A stretch of 64,000 bases of DNA from an uncultured Bacteroides sp. (GTDB lineage: Bacteria; Bacteroidota; Bacteroidia; Bacteroidales; Bacteroidaceae). The notes beneath the pieces were generated by a model, which saw nothing but the letters and a program-made list of their open reading frames with translations, was not told the DNA's origin and searched no databases. Within the stretch, counting starts at the first letter, position 1. Every line of letters starts with the position of its first letter. The position numbers and the translations under genes are program-made. Of the stretch, positions 63,636-64,000 are shown one piece after another. The stretch is from positions 53,066-117,065 of the forward strand of contig CASGED010000015.1 of NCBI GenBank assembly GCA_949300425.1, given 5' to 3'.

Positions 63636-64000
63636 ATGAAACACCTTTTAAGAATTACCCCCCTATTTAGGGAAGATTAACTTTGTTGGGCTCCTGTGCT
63701 CCCTCTTCCTGTTGGCCTCCTGCCACAGCGACGACAACGAACCCATCCCCTCCGACGACGAGCCGCAGGCCGTCACCCTCACCATCAACCTGGAGGACGC
63801 CTACACCCGCGCCATCAGCGCAACGGAAGACAACAACCTGACCCGCCTGCTGATACAAATGGTGGACAACACTGCGTCGCAGACGGACATAAAGACCATC
63901 AACCTGGCAAGCGGCCAGACCACCGCCACCGCCAGTTACGAACTCTACGCCAGCCACGAGTACACCTTCCTCCTTTGGGCGGACGACGGCAGCTACAACG
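63636..64000 (+). pseudogene. Fimbrillin-like (DUF6562-type) lipoprotein, frame broken near its start, 3' end outside window
   Basis: The ATG at 63636 reads MKHLLRITPLFRED and stops. In the +1 frame a perfect lipoprotein signal (NFVGLLCSLFLLASC) and mature protein follow without stop to the window edge (VTLTINLEDAYTRAI, LTRLLIQMVDN, YTFLLWADDGSYN), typical of Bacteroidales fimbrillin-like surface lipoproteins. The two frames join at a run of six C (63658-63663); one C fewer gives a continuous signal peptide from the ATG. It could be a sequencing error, a recent mutation or slipped-strand phase variation. Promoter and start are intact. Confidence 0.6.

Overview
This window comes from a Bacteroidales chromosome, most probably a gut Bacteroides/Phocaeicola-type species; the species itself cannot be read from the sequence. 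The evidence is four SusC-type receptors with SusD partners, many signal-peptidase-II lipoproteins, type III glutamine synthetase, LL-diaminopimelate aminotransferase, ATP-dependent PEP carboxykinase and, before many genes, the Bacteroidota promoter -7 box TAnnTTTG with TTG/TTTG about 20 nt upstream.

Layout. 1-9725 (+): the 3' part of a SusC gene, its SusD, a 6-bladed propeller lipoprotein, and a GH16 / GH29 / phosphodiesterase-type / GH88 operon. 9862-14335 (+): an XRE-cupin regulator, a PL8 polysaccharide lyase and an acyl-CoA synthetase in one tight operon. 14399-20376: CvfB-like RNA-binding protein (-), malate dehydrogenase, tRNA-Phe and tRNA-Pro, a small cysteine-rich protein and an AsmA-like protein. 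20716-35657 (-): a polysaccharide utilization locus with the xus-type core order susC-susD-susC-susD-surface protein-GH10, ending in a BACON/beta-helix lipoprotein. It is bracketed by two inverted copies of a ~200 bp MITE-like repeat. 36240-36506 is a decayed transposase-like fragment. 36737-42220 (-): a four-gene operon of exported proteins (Sel1/TPR, NTF2-like, TPR-barrel) of unknown role. 42743-55565: the GC-richer nitrogen/lysine block asnB(-), dapF, dapL, glnN, gltB, gltD. 55630-57237: pckA (-). 57484-62161: a SusC/SusD pair with no enzymes beside it (-). 62396-63542: two tandem RelE/ParE-type toxin-antitoxin modules. 63636-end: the start of a fimbrillin-like lipoprotein whose frame is broken at a C6 run.

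Metabolic logic. The left third imports and degrades an acidic glycan: an endo-GH16 and a PL8 cut the chain, GH88 removes the unsaturated uronate that a lyase leaves, and GH29 removes fucose-like residues. The second locus targets a beta-linked polymer, xylan by gene order, although its GH10 is divergent around the active site. The central block assimilates ammonia (GS/GOGAT, AsnB) and makes meso-DAP and lysine.

Most unusual signal. At least six intergenic regions hold short tandem arrays with the same exact 22 bp period but mostly different unit sequences (4881-4968, 20400-20465, 20615-20702, 36065-36176, 44487-44574, 54024-54155; possibly 45815-45873). Most units start with a ~10-12 bp near-palindrome, and several arrays end with a unit in inverted orientation but in register. 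I know of no named element that explains this.
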